28,237 nt of DNA from contig CAAFZG010000102.1 in the NCBI GenBank assembly GCA_900767505.1, positions 1-28,237 on the forward strand, read 5' to 3'. This DNA is from Methanomassiliicoccales archaeon (GTDB lineage Archaea > Thermoplasmatota > Thermoplasmata > Methanomassiliicoccales > Methanomethylophilaceae). Shown here piece by piece: positions 1-7,614 of the stretch. The number at the start of each line of letters is the position of its first letter. Position 1 is the stretch's first letter. The notes below the pieces were generated by a model. That model did no database searches and was not told the DNA's origin. It was given only the letters and a program-made list of their open reading frames with translations. Position numbers and translations under genes: made by a program.

Positions 1-245
1 CTGATGGAGCGGTTGTCGTTCTCGTCGGGGTAGGAGGCTATGATCAAGTCCTCCTCGAGCCTGCAGAGGTTGGCCTGGACGGTAGTCTTCGACACACCGA
101 GACCCGTGGAAAGCTCCGTGAGGTTCATGTCTCTGGAGATCAGAAGAGTGAGGATAGAGAGGCTCAGCTTGTTTGTTACCACGCAGACCCCTCCGCCGTA
201 ACGCTGGATTATCTTGAAGTCCGAGCTGTACTCTTTATCCGCCAT
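1..245 (-). CDS. Winged-helix transcriptional regulator, 3' part outside window
   Basis: The minus strand from the ATG at 245 reads an uninterrupted frame of about 81 codons to the window edge, so the C-terminal part is missing. The protein begins MADKEYSSDFKIIQRYGG. It continues with a helix-turn-helix pattern (MNLTELSTGLGVSKTTVQ, then NLCRLEEDLII) followed by a wing-like stretch, typical of ArsR/MarR-type winged-helix regulators of archaea. An A/T box on the minus strand (ATTATATCC, 275 to 267) is centred about 27 bases before the ATG, which fits a leaderless transcript. It lies downstream of dapB on the same strand but has its own promoter. The effector and targets cannot be read from this fragment. 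It is not evidently part of the metal regulon. Confidence 0.75.
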   Translation of the reverse strand, partial: MADKEYSSDFKIIQRYGGGVCVVTNKLSLSILTLLISRDMNLTELSTGLGVSKTTVQANLCRLEEDLIIASYPDENDNRSI

Positions 246-266
246 GGTATGATGAATCGGATTGGA

Positions 267-275
267 GGATATAAT
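267..275 (-). promoter_or_regulatory. TATA-like box of the winged-helix gene
   Basis: The minus strand reads ATTATATCC about 27 bases ahead of the ATG at 245, which is the usual archaeal box-to-start distance and implies a leaderless or nearly leaderless mRNA. Confidence 0.45.
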
Positions 276-357
276 GGAATTCCAGAAATTAACACCGTTA
301 AACCAGAACGGCGTCCGTTCCCGGAGCGGATGGTGCGATCGCGGTGCGGGATAAGGA

Positions 358-376
358 CCCGGGGGATCTCCCCGGG
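358..376 (-). terminator. GC-rich hairpin after dapB
   Basis: CCCGGGG (358-364) pairs with CCCCGGG (370-376) around a 5-base loop, just downstream of the dapB stop on the minus strand. There is no long T run after it, so it may be an mRNA 3'-end stabiliser or processing site rather than a classic terminator. Confidence 0.4.
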
Positions 377-391
377 ATTGTTGGAGTTTTA

Positions 392-1189
392 TCAGTTCAG
401 GACGTCGGACATGTCGTAGACGACGCCCTTCTTCTGCTTGACCACCCACTGGGCGGCCATGACGGCTCCGCCGACGAAGATCTCCCTGGAGTGGGCCTGG
501 TGGCGGACCTCGATGCGCTCGGAGTTCCCGATGAACATGACGGTGTGGTCCCCGACGATGTCCCCGCCGCGGACGGCGTGGACGCAGATCTCGTCTCCGC
601 GGGGGCAGATGCCTTCGCGTCCGTAGATGATCTTCTTTCCGCCCATCTCCTTGCTGATGATCTCGGCGGCGGTCATGGCGGTACCGCTGGGGGCGTCCTT
701 CTTCTGGTTGTGGTGGGCCTCGATGATCTCCACGTCGTAGGCGTTGCCGAGGTAGTCTGCGGCCTGCTTGATGAGCTTGAAGAAGACTCCCACTCCGATG
801 GAGTAGTTGGACGAGATGACCGCGGCGACGTTGTTCCTGACGACGGCCTCGGTGATGTTCGTCTTCTGCTCGGATGTGAGTCCGGTGGTGCCGATGATGA
901 GGTTGACCCCCGCATCGGCGGCTGCGGGCGCGTTGACAGCGGTGGCGGCCGCGATGGTGAAGTCGATGAGGACATCGGTCTTGGATTCCTTCAGGACGTT
1001 CCCGAGGTCCTTGGAGTCGGAAACAGGGACGTTGAGGGTTCCCACGCCTATAGCCTCTCCGACATCCTTTCCGATGTTGACGAGGTCGAATGCGGCGGAG
1101 ATCTCCATGCCCTCGGTGGCGAGGACGCGGCGGATGATGAGCGAACCCATCCTTCCGCAGGCTCCCAGTACGGCGACCCTCGTGCTCAT
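392..1189 (-). CDS. dapB: 4-hydroxy-tetrahydrodipicolinate reductase
   Basis: DapB reduces 4-hydroxy-tetrahydrodipicolinate with NAD(P)H in the cytoplasmic lysine/diaminopimelate pathway. The 265-residue product has the usual family length. The N-terminal Rossmann loop is GACGRMG (residues 9-15). The catalytic and substrate-binding signature EAHHNQKKDAPSGTA (158-171) carries the His-His pair, the lysine and the SGT turn. GTTG at 100-103 is the expected cofactor/substrate loop. The ATG at 1189 is preceded by GGAGG on the minus strand at good spacing, and a TATA-like box lies at 1261-1270, giving a leader of about 50 bases. No other lysine gene is next to it, and it has no copy of the shared palindrome, so it looks like a housekeeping neighbour of the metal cluster. 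Confidence 0.97.
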   Translation of the reverse strand: MSTRVAVLGACGRMGSLIIRRVLATEGMEISAAFDLVNIGKDVGEAIGVGTLNVPVSDSKDLGNVLKESKTDVLIDFTIAAATAVNAPAAADAGVNLIIGTTGLTSEQKTNITEAVVRNNVAAVISSNYSIGVGVFFKLIKQAADYLGNAYDVEIIEAHHNQKKDAPSGTAMTAAEIISKEMGGKKIIYGREGICPRGDEICVHAVRGGDIVGDHTVMFIGNSERIEVRHQAHSREIFVGGAVMAAQWVVKQKKGVVYDMSDVLN

Positions 1190-1260
1190 GCGGAGGCCTC
1201 CGATGTCATTGTCCCTATGTATGCGGATGTCTGTTTCATTGGATTCTGCATGGAATCCGA

Positions 1261-1270
1261 CCTATAAATG
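1261..1270 (-). promoter_or_regulatory. TATA-like box of dapB
   Basis: The minus strand reads CATTTATAGG. The expected start of transcription is near 1238, leaving a leader that holds a GGAGG ribosome site before the ATG at 1189. An inverted repeat GGATTC/GAATCC (1241-1246 and 1253-1258) lies close to the predicted start. Confidence 0.4.
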
Positions 1271-1289
1271 ATGCGTTGCGGACGGTACC

Positions 1290-1859
1290 GTCGGCGTTTC
1301 GTCTTCACCGGATATGCCCTGCTCCTGCGAGTGGTCCTGTATCCCCAGGATCTGCTGGCAAGGCCGAGGAATCCGGCTATCTCGGAGATGCTGCGGCCTT
1401 CCGGGCGGTCTGCGAACTTCAGGATCCTGATCTGAGGTCCTTCGATCGAAGTTTCTGTTCTCTTATCCTTTTCAGGACATCGTCGACGGTCATGACCGCA
1501 TCGAGGTTGACCCGGAAGGAATACGGGTCCGCATTGAAACTGACCTTTCTGTCGGTGTATCCAGAGTAGCCATCCACTATGCGCTCTATTCCGCGGCCCC
1601 AGTTCTCGACAAGGCCCATGAGGTAGAACACGTAGGCGATCTTCGGATTCACTGGTTCGGATCTGTGCTCTGTCAGCAGGTTCTCCGTATCCCACCCTTC
1701 CGGCAGTCCTCCTGAATCGGAGATCATCATCCTGTTCTTCCAGAGGCGTATCTGAACAGGGTTGAACGATGAGTAATCGTTGTGCATCAGGACAGCATAT
1801 GCAGTTTCTCCAATTCGGTCCTGCAATCGACTCGTCGGAGGCGTCAGTATTATATGCAT
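1290..1859 (-). pseudogene. Remnant of an HATPase_c_4 / winged-helix (Schlafen AlbA_2-type) protein
   Basis: The minus strand from about 1830 to 1440 encodes the C-terminal GHKL-like part of the family of AlbA_2-domain putative transcriptional regulators or RecG-like proteins. The characteristic pieces are HNDYSSFNPVQIRLW, ISDSGGLPEGW, HRSEPVNPKIAYVFYLMGLV and ENWGRGIERI. The N-terminal AlbA_2 domain is absent. That frame ends at 1419, but the expected C-terminal helix-turn-helix continues in a different minus-strand frame from about 1440 (RILKFADRPEGRSISEIAGF, then GLASRSWGY). This indicates a frameshift near 1430-1440. The piece is therefore a 5'-truncated, frameshifted relic. Its former 5' side now abuts the promoter of the FecCD gene at 1890. 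Ends are approximate. Confidence 0.75.
1850..1857 (+). promoter_or_regulatory. TATA-like box of the fecCD-fecE pair
   Basis: TTATATG lies about 24 bases before the palindrome at 1874-1890, placing the operator at or near the expected transcription start. Confidence 0.4.
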
Positions 1860-1873
1860 CCGACGTCCGAGCG

Positions 1874-1890
1874 TTGGAGATATCTACCAA
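1874..1890 (+). promoter_or_regulatory. Shared palindromic operator, copy A
   Basis: TTGGAGATATCTACCAA has TTGG/CCAA arms with the same 17-base span as the other copies in the window. It ends on the A of the ATG at 1890 and follows a TATA-like box. The fifth arm base is not matched, so this is one of the weaker copies. Confidence 0.55.
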
Positions 1891-2993
1891 TGGACAGGAT
1901 TACATCGGCTGAGGCCGTGGAGGCATGGGGCGGCAGGAACCGGCGCGACCCTGGGTGTGCGGTATCTTCGTATGCGGCATCGAGGGTGAGGAAGGTCCTA
2001 TTCATCGTCGCCTGTCTCGTGCTCTGCATCCTGGCGGTAGGGCTGTCTATCGGGACGGGGCCGTACGATATAGGCATCATCCGCTCGTATTCGATAATAT
2101 GGGATCATCTGATGGGGAATCCCGAGGATCAGCTGCTCGATTTCATCGTATGGGAGAAGCGCCTGCCCAGGACCGTCCTCGGTATTCTGACGGGTGCAGG
2201 CCTGGCCGCGGGAGGGTGCGTGATGCAGAGCATCCTCCGCAATCCCCTGGCAGACACCTACACCACGGGGATCTCGGCCGGTGCGGGCCTCGGGGCGACG
2301 CTGGCGTTCACGGTCGGGCTGTCGATGGCGTCCGGCCCGATGTCCGTGGTGATCAATTCGTTCGTCTTCGCGCTCATGCCCATGGGCGTCGTGATACTGG
2401 TGTCGAAGCTGCGTGGCGGGTCGTCCATCGTCATGGTCATGGCAGGCATAGCGATGATGTACCTCTTCAATGCGATATCCGCGGTGTTCAAGATTATGTC
2501 CGATCCGAATGCGCTGTCCGCGCTGTACGCATGGCAGCTGGGATCCGTCGCGGGAGGGAGCTGGGACACCATGGCGCTCCCGGCGATCGCGGTGACTGCG
2601 GGAACGGTCGCGATGTGCCTCCTGGCGCAGAGGATCAACGTCCTGTCGTCGGGCGACGAGTATGCGAAATCCCTGGGGATCGACGTGTCCTCGCTGAGGA
2701 ACGGGCTACTTGTGCTGATCACCCTGGTGGTCGCCGTCGTGGTCAGCCTCACGGGGTTGATAGGGTTCGTGGGGCTGGTGTCCCCCCACATCTGCAGGAT
2801 GGCGGTCGGTTCGGACAGCAGATATCTGATACCGGCGTCCGCGGTCTTCGGCGCCTTCCTGCTGCTGGCGGCGGATGTTGCCGGAAGGGCGATCAATCCG
2901 CCCGCGGAGATGCAGGTCGGCATCGTGACGGCGTTCATGGGCGCGCCGCTGTTCCTCTATCTGGCCCTGAGGCAGAGGAGGTCGATGTGGTGA
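1890..2993 (+). CDS. FecCD/BtuC-type ABC importer permease (system 1)
   Basis: This is a polytopic inner-membrane subunit that moves an iron-complex, corrinoid or similar metal-chelate substrate delivered by a binding protein. About ten hydrophobic segments are visible. The family signatures are WEKRLPRTVLGILTGAGLA, GGCVMQSILRNPLADTYT followed by GISAG, LYAWQLGS, and LTGLIGFVGLVSPHICRM near the C-terminus. The ATG at 1890 gives 367 residues. The first ~30 residues look like a poorly conserved leader, so the GTG at 1986 or an upstream ATG at 1854 remain possible starts. It overlaps the ATPase gene by GTGA. With a single permease here a homodimer is expected, unlike system 2, which has two permeases. 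The binding protein at 5666 is the likely partner. Confidence 0.9.
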   Translation: MDRITSAEAVEAWGGRNRRDPGCAVSSYAASRVRKVLFIVACLVLCILAVGLSIGTGPYDIGIIRSYSIIWDHLMGNPEDQLLDFIVWEKRLPRTVLGILTGAGLAAGGCVMQSILRNPLADTYTTGISAGAGLGATLAFTVGLSMASGPMSVVINSFVFALMPMGVVILVSKLRGGSSIVMVMAGIAMMYLFNAISAVFKIMSDPNALSALYAWQLGSVAGGSWDTMALPAIAVTAGTVAMCLLAQRINVLSSGDEYAKSLGIDVSSLRNGLLVLITLVVAVVVSLTGLIGFVGLVSPHICRMAVGSDSRYLIPASAVFGAFLLLAADVAGRAINPPAEMQVGIVTAFMGAPLFLYLALRQRRSMW

Positions 2994-3799
2994 CGGCAAT
3001 CGAGGCATTGGGACTCGCTTTCGGCTACGGAGGGGATGCCGTGTTCTCGGGCATGGATCTGAGGTTCGAGGGGGACGAGGGGCTCGTATGCATCCTCGGC
3101 CCCAACGGAGTCGGCAAGACCACGCTGGTCAGGTGTCTGGCGGGCCTTCTCGAGCCAACGGCCGGCAGGGTGCTCGTTGACGGGGCGGATATCTCCGCCA
3201 TGTCCAGGAGGGAGCTGGCGGGGAAGGTGTCGTTCGTCTCTTCGGCCACGGGCCCTCAGTTCCCCATGACTGTCTCCGACACCGTGCTCATGGGCAGATC
3301 TAGGGGAGCGGGTCTGAGGGTGCCGGCGAGGGACGTCTCCGTCGCGCACGATGCGATGGATGTGATGGGTATCCTCGATCTGAGGGACAGGTACGTCACG
3401 GAACTCTCCGCAGGGCAGTATCAGAGGGTGATGATCGCCCGTGGGCTCGCACAGGATGCGGGCGCGATGATACTCGACGAGCCGACGTCGAACCTCGACA
3501 TGAGGTCGCAGATGTTCGTCGCCTCGTTCCTGAGGGGGATGGCTCGCGCGGAGTCGAGGCTCGTGCTCATGATCTGTCACGACATCAATCTCGCATCGAA
3601 GTATGCAGACAGGCTGGTGGCGATGGCGCCTCCGGGAAGGCTGTATTCGTACGGCACGCCGGAGGACGTGGTCACGGAACGGTTCATGTCCGAAGTATAC
3701 GGCGCGGACTGCGACGTGATATCGCACGAGGGACGTCCGGCCGTACTCATGCGCGGAGATTCCGTCCGAGGGAGCTCTGGAGATAGTGCTTGGGCCTGA
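2990..3799 (+). CDS. FecE/BtuD-type ABC importer ATPase (system 1)
   Basis: This is the cytoplasmic nucleotide-binding subunit for the FecCD permease immediately upstream. The 269-residue product has Walker A GPNGVGKTT (37-45), the signature LSAGQ (139-143) and Walker B with MILDEPTSNLD (160-170). An H-loop histidine follows in MICHDINLASKYADR. A strong AGGAGG at 2976-2981 sits 8 bases before GTG 2990, whose GTGA overlaps the permease stop, so the two are translationally coupled. GTG 2987 is an alternative start. Its 3' end overlaps the convergent AraC-type gene by 53 bases. The typical family length and tight coupling make the assignment secure, but the substrate is not determined by sequence. 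Confidence 0.93.
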   Translation: MTAIEALGLAFGYGGDAVFSGMDLRFEGDEGLVCILGPNGVGKTTLVRCLAGLLEPTAGRVLVDGADISAMSRRELAGKVSFVSSATGPQFPMTVSDTVLMGRSRGAGLRVPARDVSVAHDAMDVMGILDLRDRYVTELSAGQYQRVMIARGLAQDAGAMILDEPTSNLDMRSQMFVASFLRGMARAESRLVLMICHDINLASKYADRLVAMAPPGRLYSYGTPEDVVTERFMSEVYGADCDVISHEGRPAVLMRGDSVRGSSGDSAWA

Positions 3800-4679
3800 T
3801 GCCGTACATCTTCCTGAACGAGATGGCGAATTTGCTCTCGGAGGAGTATCCCGCCTCCGTGGCGACATCTTTCATCACCTCGTCTCCGGCAAGGATGTGT
3901 CCCGCGGCCTTCGAGAGGCGGTGGCTCCTGACGAAGGACGACGGGGTGTCGCCGTATCTCGCGGCGAACCATCTGATTACGAGTGTGGGGTCCGCCCCGT
4001 GCCTGGAGCAGGAGGCATTCAGCCCCATCCCCTTCTCCATCATGTCCACGCATACCGAATCGACGAGCGCGTCGTGCCGCCCGGACGGGACGGCCGAGAA
4101 TGGGGCGTCGATCGAGCCGTACAGGGAGCGGAGGAGGAATCCGGACAGCTCTCTGACGGCTTCTTCCATCTCTCCGCCTCCGCGGTCCATGGCGATGTCT
4201 ATCCCGTGCGCCGCGGCGAGGACGTCGGGGGAGCATTCGAACAGGGCCACGCCGCCGATGCGGCCGGCTATGGCCGATACCATGGCTTCGGAGGTCCGTC
4301 CGGCGAGGGGCAAGTCCATCTCGGACGGCGTGAATCCTATCGAGATCCCGCGATACCGTCTCGCAGGGAAGGACAGGGTGTTGAGCTCCGCCGACGGCCT
4401 TCCGATCATCCCTGCCCCGGGTATGATGCGCGACATCCTGGTGCCGACGATGCAGTCGGCGCTTCCGAGCAGGCATATGTTGATCCCGACCATGTTCACA
4501 TCGCCTATTCTGTCGCGGTTGGAGAATCCCCCGGAGCGGATGTCATTGCGGTTGACCGAGACTCCGAACGGGAACTGCCTGTGGTCGATACGGGCGGTTC
4601 CCGTGCCCGTCTCCATCGTGTACCGTTCCGTGCCGTCGATCACGGCGTAGTCGAAGTCGTTGATGACCCTCATCCTCAT
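3747..4679 (-). CDS. AraC-family transcriptional regulator
   Basis: The 310-residue protein ends in a paired helix-turn-helix domain of AraC/XylS type (about residues 215-305), visible as IRWFAARYGDTPSSFV, then RLSKAAGHILAGDEVMKDVA, TEAGYSSESKFAISFRKMYG and IRPKHYLQS. This is the standard second-helix and FxxxFKxxxGxxPxxYR arrangement. The first ~200 residues would be the ligand-sensing part and resemble nothing I can name. The start is ATG 4679, which overlaps the methyltransferase stop as ATGA, so both are made from one mRNA. In bacteria, AraC proteins such as YbtA and PchR control uptake of metal chelates. A similar role here is inferred from its position between importer genes. AraC proteins are uncommon in archaea, so transfer from bacteria is plausible. 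Confidence 0.85.
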   Translation of the reverse strand: MRMRVINDFDYAVIDGTERYTMETGTGTARIDHRQFPFGVSVNRNDIRSGGFSNRDRIGDVNMVGINICLLGSADCIVGTRMSRIIPGAGMIGRPSAELNTLSFPARRYRGISIGFTPSEMDLPLAGRTSEAMVSAIAGRIGGVALFECSPDVLAAAHGIDIAMDRGGGEMEEAVRELSGFLLRSLYGSIDAPFSAVPSGRHDALVDSVCVDMMEKGMGLNASCSRHGADPTLVIRWFAARYGDTPSSFVRSHRLSKAAGHILAGDEVMKDVATEAGYSSESKFAISFRKMYGIRPKHYLQSSLGRNLRA

Positions 4680-5503
4680 GCTTCCCAGCAGATGTACGTA
4701 TCCGTCCATCTGTCGCGGAACTCCGCCTTTCCGCCGACGGCCCTCGAATGCACCATCTCGCGGATCTCGTCGGAGTGGACCGGATCGTATTCCGCGAACA
4801 TGGATATGTGTTCTATCAGGACATCGGCGGCCGCGTCCGCATCCATCCATTCGCTAGTTTCGCGATCGTTGTAGTATACGGAAGGGGAGCATCCGAGATG
4901 CCACAGCGTGTCTATCATCCTGAGAGGATATTCGCAGGACCCGTTCGTCCTGACCCTGCCGATGTCGTAGGCCTCTCTGTACAGCGGATCGGACCAGTTC
5001 AGCTCGATGCATACGAATCCTGCGCGTCTGGTGGCTTCCAGCATGGTCCTGAAGGAATGGTACGAGTATACGGCGGGGGAGTAGTGGGCGAGGACGATAT
5101 CGGCGCCGTTCCTCACCAGGTCGTCGCCTGACGCTATGGAGAACCAGTCTCTCTCCTTGAAGGCCACGTTCGTGATGCCCTTCTCCCTGCATTTCGTTCT
5201 GCAGTTCTCCACTATGGTGGGGGATATGTCGAGTCCGAGGACGCTCTTCACCTTCCCGGAGAGGGCGAAGCAGTGGTCCCCGCTGCCACATCCAATCTCC
5301 ATGATGGTGGTGCCCCTGTCGGGCCTCCCTATGGAATCGATGAGCTCCAGGAACATCCCGTCCGTGGGGATGTCCGCGGTGCCCATCAGATCGCCCATGG
5401 AGTTCCAGCGGTTCACATAATGAGGCATGTTCAGTCTCTGGAGCGGCCACTCTCCGGCGATCCTCGCCAGCTCGTCCTCGCGGATCTCTATGTTCCTTGT
5501 CAT
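4676..5503 (-). CDS. Class I SAM-dependent methyltransferase
   Basis: The 275-residue protein has motif I IMEIGCGSGDHCFAL (67-81), an acidic residue ending the second strand in VLGLDISP (88-95), and later motifs DIVLAHYSPAVYS and FVCIELNWSD. It is therefore a Rossmann-fold methyltransferase acting on an unknown small molecule. ATG 5503 is chosen because the only earlier in-frame start, TTG at 5536, lies inside the palindromic operator. It is first in a two-gene operon with the AraC-type regulator and is divergent from the binding-protein gene at 5666. A role in modifying the imported metal ligand or macrocycle is an inference from context. It is not a recognisable cobalamin C-methyltransferase (CbiE/F/H/L) by the motifs I can see. 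Confidence 0.85.
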   Translation of the reverse strand: MTRNIEIREDELARIAGEWPLQRLNMPHYVNRWNSMGDLMGTADIPTDGMFLELIDSIGRPDRGTTIMEIGCGSGDHCFALSGKVKSVLGLDISPTIVENCRTKCREKGITNVAFKERDWFSIASGDDLVRNGADIVLAHYSPAVYSYHSFRTMLEATRRAGFVCIELNWSDPLYREAYDIGRVRTNGSCEYPLRMIDTLWHLGCSPSVYYNDRETSEWMDADAAADVLIEHISMFAEYDPVHSDEIREMVHSRAVGGKAEFRDRWTDTYICWEA

Positions 5504-5519
5504 GGTATCGTCTCTTTCT

Positions 5520-5536
5520 CTGGCTATATAATCCAA
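5520..5536 (-). promoter_or_regulatory. Shared palindromic operator, copy B
   Basis: The minus strand reads TTGGATTATATAGCCAG, a 5-7-5 palindrome with two arm mismatches, 17 bases before the methyltransferase ATG at 5503. Its core TTATATAG could itself be the TATA box. Confidence 0.6.
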
Positions 5537-5640
5537 CTATCCTATGCGGTCGATTGCGGGACCGTTCCTTCGGTGGTTTCGGTCCCTGAATCGACACCCG
5601 ACCGTTCGTGTTTTATTACAGAACAGCGGACTCGTACCGT

Positions 5641-5657
5641 TTGGATATATAGTCCAA
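5641..5657 (+). promoter_or_regulatory. Shared palindromic operator, copy C
   Basis: TTGGATATATAGTCCAA has perfect TTGGA/TCCAA arms with a 7-base A/T core. It sits 9 bases before the ATG at 5666, with a TTTTATTA box about 27 bases upstream (5612-5619). Confidence 0.75.
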
Positions 5658-5665
5658 GTGATAGA

Positions 5666-6988
5666 ATGGAGAAAAAGACAGCGATAGTCGTAGTCCTTGC
5701 AGTCGCACTCGTGGCGGTCGTGGTGGCGGTGCTGATTACGGCGTCCGAAGATGGCGGCCCCGACATGTCCTATGCAGAGGATGTCAAGGTGAAGATCTAC
5801 GGGAATGCCAACGGCGATGACGTCATCGACTCGAAGGACATCGGGGTGATCGAGGAGATCGTCAGAGCGGGGATGCCGATGTCAGAATGGCAGAATAAGT
5901 ATCCGTTCGCCGATGCCGACTGCGACGGCGAGGTGACATCCGTGGATGCCGACATCGTGAGGAAGTACATCGGCCGCGAGAAGACCCGCCTGTACTATCA
6001 GGATTTCTTCGGCGAAACAGCGTATGTGAACTACCCTCTCGGGGACAAGGTCGGCGTGGATATGACGTACACCGCCCAGTTCATGGGATGTGTCGGCGCC
6101 TACGACAAGATAGTGGCGGCACCGGCGGAGATCGGATACAGCGCGAGTACGACGTACTATCCGGACATGGATAGGTGGGGCTCCGTCGGGAGCGCATATT
6201 CGCTGACCATCGAATCCCTGTCCGCATCGGGCATCGACGTGTTCGTGATGTGGTCCAACTGCCTCCTGTATCCGGATATGTGGGACGACGCGAAGAAATC
6301 GTCCCTGGCAGACAGGATATCGTTCGTCAGGGTTGATGTCACGGAGGAGAACACGGATTCGGGGGCGCTGATGCTCGGTGCGATGTTCAACACCGAGAAG
6401 ACTCTGTCGACCAGCAGGGCCTATGCCGACCTGATCGGAGAGGTGCGTCAGAGCCTGGCGGCGGTCGGGGAGAAGAAGACGGTCGTTCTGGACTACTTCT
6501 ACAACGGAGCTACGCAGGACACGACATATCTGACCGGTGGAGGGACCACGAACTCGTTCTGGACCAAGAAGACGCTGGGATTCGCTTCCGGATGGGATAG
6601 CAGGGGCAATGTGGTGACATCCTACGAAGGGATCGCATCCGCAATAGCCTCGGCCCCCGGAAGCACGTTCATGTGCTACGTGACAACGCCCATGGGCATG
6701 CAGGATTCCGAGGTAGGCGGGTGGATGAAGGGCCAACTGTCGATGCTGTTCGATGGTCTGCCGCCGTATGAGAACGGGCAGATATGGTGCTTCAACGAGT
6801 ACGCGTTCGCAGGACTGGCGGCCCCGTTCATTTCGTACATAATCGGTGCCGTCCTGGAGTACGACGGATTCGACATGGACAGAGGAATGGATATGCTCCA
6901 GGCCTTCTTCGACAGCTTTGCACCCGTGAAACTGGATGCGAAGACAGGCTTCGTGCTCACTCCGGAAGACCTATTCCGAAGTCTCTGA
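5666..6988 (+). CDS. Membrane-anchored substrate-binding protein with dockerin-like domain (system 1)
   Basis: The 440-residue protein starts with two lysines and a single hydrophobic helix (about residues 6-25), acting as an uncleaved anchor or signal. A dockerin type I-like pair of calcium loops follows: N47-D58 (NANGDDVIDSKD) and D83-D94 (DADCDGEVTSVD), with acidic residues at positions 1, 3, 5 and 12. The rest (about 110-440) fits a class III periplasmic binding protein of the BtuF/FepB type: IVAAPAEIGYSA, then IESLSASGIDVFVMWSN, SLADRISFVRVD, and a long helical C-lobe. It likely delivers a metal chelate or corrinoid to the FecCD/FecE pair at 1890-3799. A palindromic operator precedes it. 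The dockerin-binding-protein fusion is also seen at 20876-22246. ATG 5666 is chosen because the anchor follows directly. Confidence 0.85.
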   Translation: MEKKTAIVVVLAVALVAVVVAVLITASEDGGPDMSYAEDVKVKIYGNANGDDVIDSKDIGVIEEIVRAGMPMSEWQNKYPFADADCDGEVTSVDADIVRKYIGREKTRLYYQDFFGETAYVNYPLGDKVGVDMTYTAQFMGCVGAYDKIVAAPAEIGYSASTTYYPDMDRWGSVGSAYSLTIESLSASGIDVFVMWSNCLLYPDMWDDAKKSSLADRISFVRVDVTEENTDSGALMLGAMFNTEKTLSTSRAYADLIGEVRQSLAAVGEKKTVVLDYFYNGATQDTTYLTGGGTTNSFWTKKTLGFASGWDSRGNVVTSYEGIASAIASAPGSTFMCYVTTPMGMQDSEVGGWMKGQLSMLFDGLPPYENGQIWCFNEYAFAGLAAPFISYIIGAVLEYDGFDMDRGMDMLQAFFDSFAPVKLDAKTGFVLTPEDLFRSL

Positions 6989-6999
6989 AAACCGCTTAC

Positions 7000-7036
7000 G
7001 GCCCTTTTGCGGGGCCGGGAATCCCTGTACCCAGGG
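7000..7036 (+). terminator. Tandem hairpins after the system 1 binding protein
   Basis: GGCCC (7000-7004) pairs with GGGCC (7012-7016) around a T-rich loop, and CCCTG/CAGGG (7023-7036) forms a second small hairpin. Both lie within 50 bases of the stop at 6988. They are likely 3'-end structures. Confidence 0.35.
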
Positions 7037-7049
7037 TCGGGGAAGGAAT

Positions 7050-7071
7050 CGCCGGGTCATGCGACCCGGCG
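7050..7071 (-). terminator. Perfect 9-bp hairpin after adk
   Basis: CGCCGGGTC (7050-7058) pairs exactly with GACCCGGCG (7063-7071) around ATGC, 7 bases past the adk stop on the minus strand and between two convergent genes. It is a probable transcript 3'-end element. Confidence 0.45.
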
Positions 7072-7077
7072 AGGAAT

Positions 7078-7614
7078 TCACTGGACGGCCTTCTGGACCT
7101 GTCCGAAGATGTCGTCGATGCTGCCGACGCCCGGGATGGTGACGAGCACATCCTTGCGGCCGTAGTAGTCGATAAGGGGCATGGTGTTCTCCCTATAGAC
7201 TCTGAGCCTGTTCTTGACGGTCTCGTCCTTGTCGTCGTCCCTCTGGTAGAGCTTACCGCCGCACTTGTCGCAGACGCCCTCGGTCTTCGGGGGGTTGTTG
7301 GTCAGGTGGTAGACGGCGTTGCAGTCGGGGCAGGAGCGCCTCATGGTGAGCCTCCTGACGAGCTCCTCGTCGGGGACGTCCAGGTTCAGGGCGAGGTCGA
7401 CGTCGACCTGCTGTCCCAGGGCATCCGCCTGCTCGACGGTGCGGGGGAATCCGTCCAGGATGACCCCTCCCTCGGCGGCGGCGATCTTCTCCTTCATAAG
7501 GTCGATGATCAGGTCGTTGGGGACCAGGGCGCCGGAGTCCATGTAGCCCTTGGCCTTCATGCCGAGCTCGGTCCCGTTCCTGACGGCCTCGCGGAGCATG
7601 TCTCCAGTGGACAG
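7078..7614 (-). pseudogene. adk: Adenylate kinase lacking its N-terminus
   Basis: Adenylate kinase interconverts AMP, ADP and ATP. The minus strand carries the body of the bacterial-type enzyme: LSTGDMLREAV, then VILDGFPRTVEQADAL, the zinc-type LID with four cysteines (CPDCNAVYHLT, then CDKCGGKLYQRDDD) and the arginine-rich ETVKNRLRVY. Homology stops abruptly at the STGD motif near 7612. The first ~30 residues, including the essential P-loop (GxPGxGKGT), are missing. The frame simply runs on into antisense of the glcD-like gene. Since this enzyme is normally essential, either an intact copy exists elsewhere or the join at about 7612 is an assembly artefact. The remaining region is well conserved and undecayed, which suggests a recent or artificial break. 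Confidence 0.85.

Noticed and set aside
262..286. TTGGA near the winged-helix promoter as a ninth operator
   Set aside because: There is no TCCAA at the 17-base span; the only partner is TCCAG at a much longer spacing.
1241..1258. GGATTC/GAATCC inverted repeat before dapB as an operator copy
   Set aside because: Arms and spacing differ from the shared palindrome; it could be a separate site or chance.
3786..4874. Long plus-strand open frame across the AraC and methyltransferase genes
   Set aside because: It is antisense to two well-supported genes, is low in family-like motifs, and such frames are expected in G+C-rich coding DNA.
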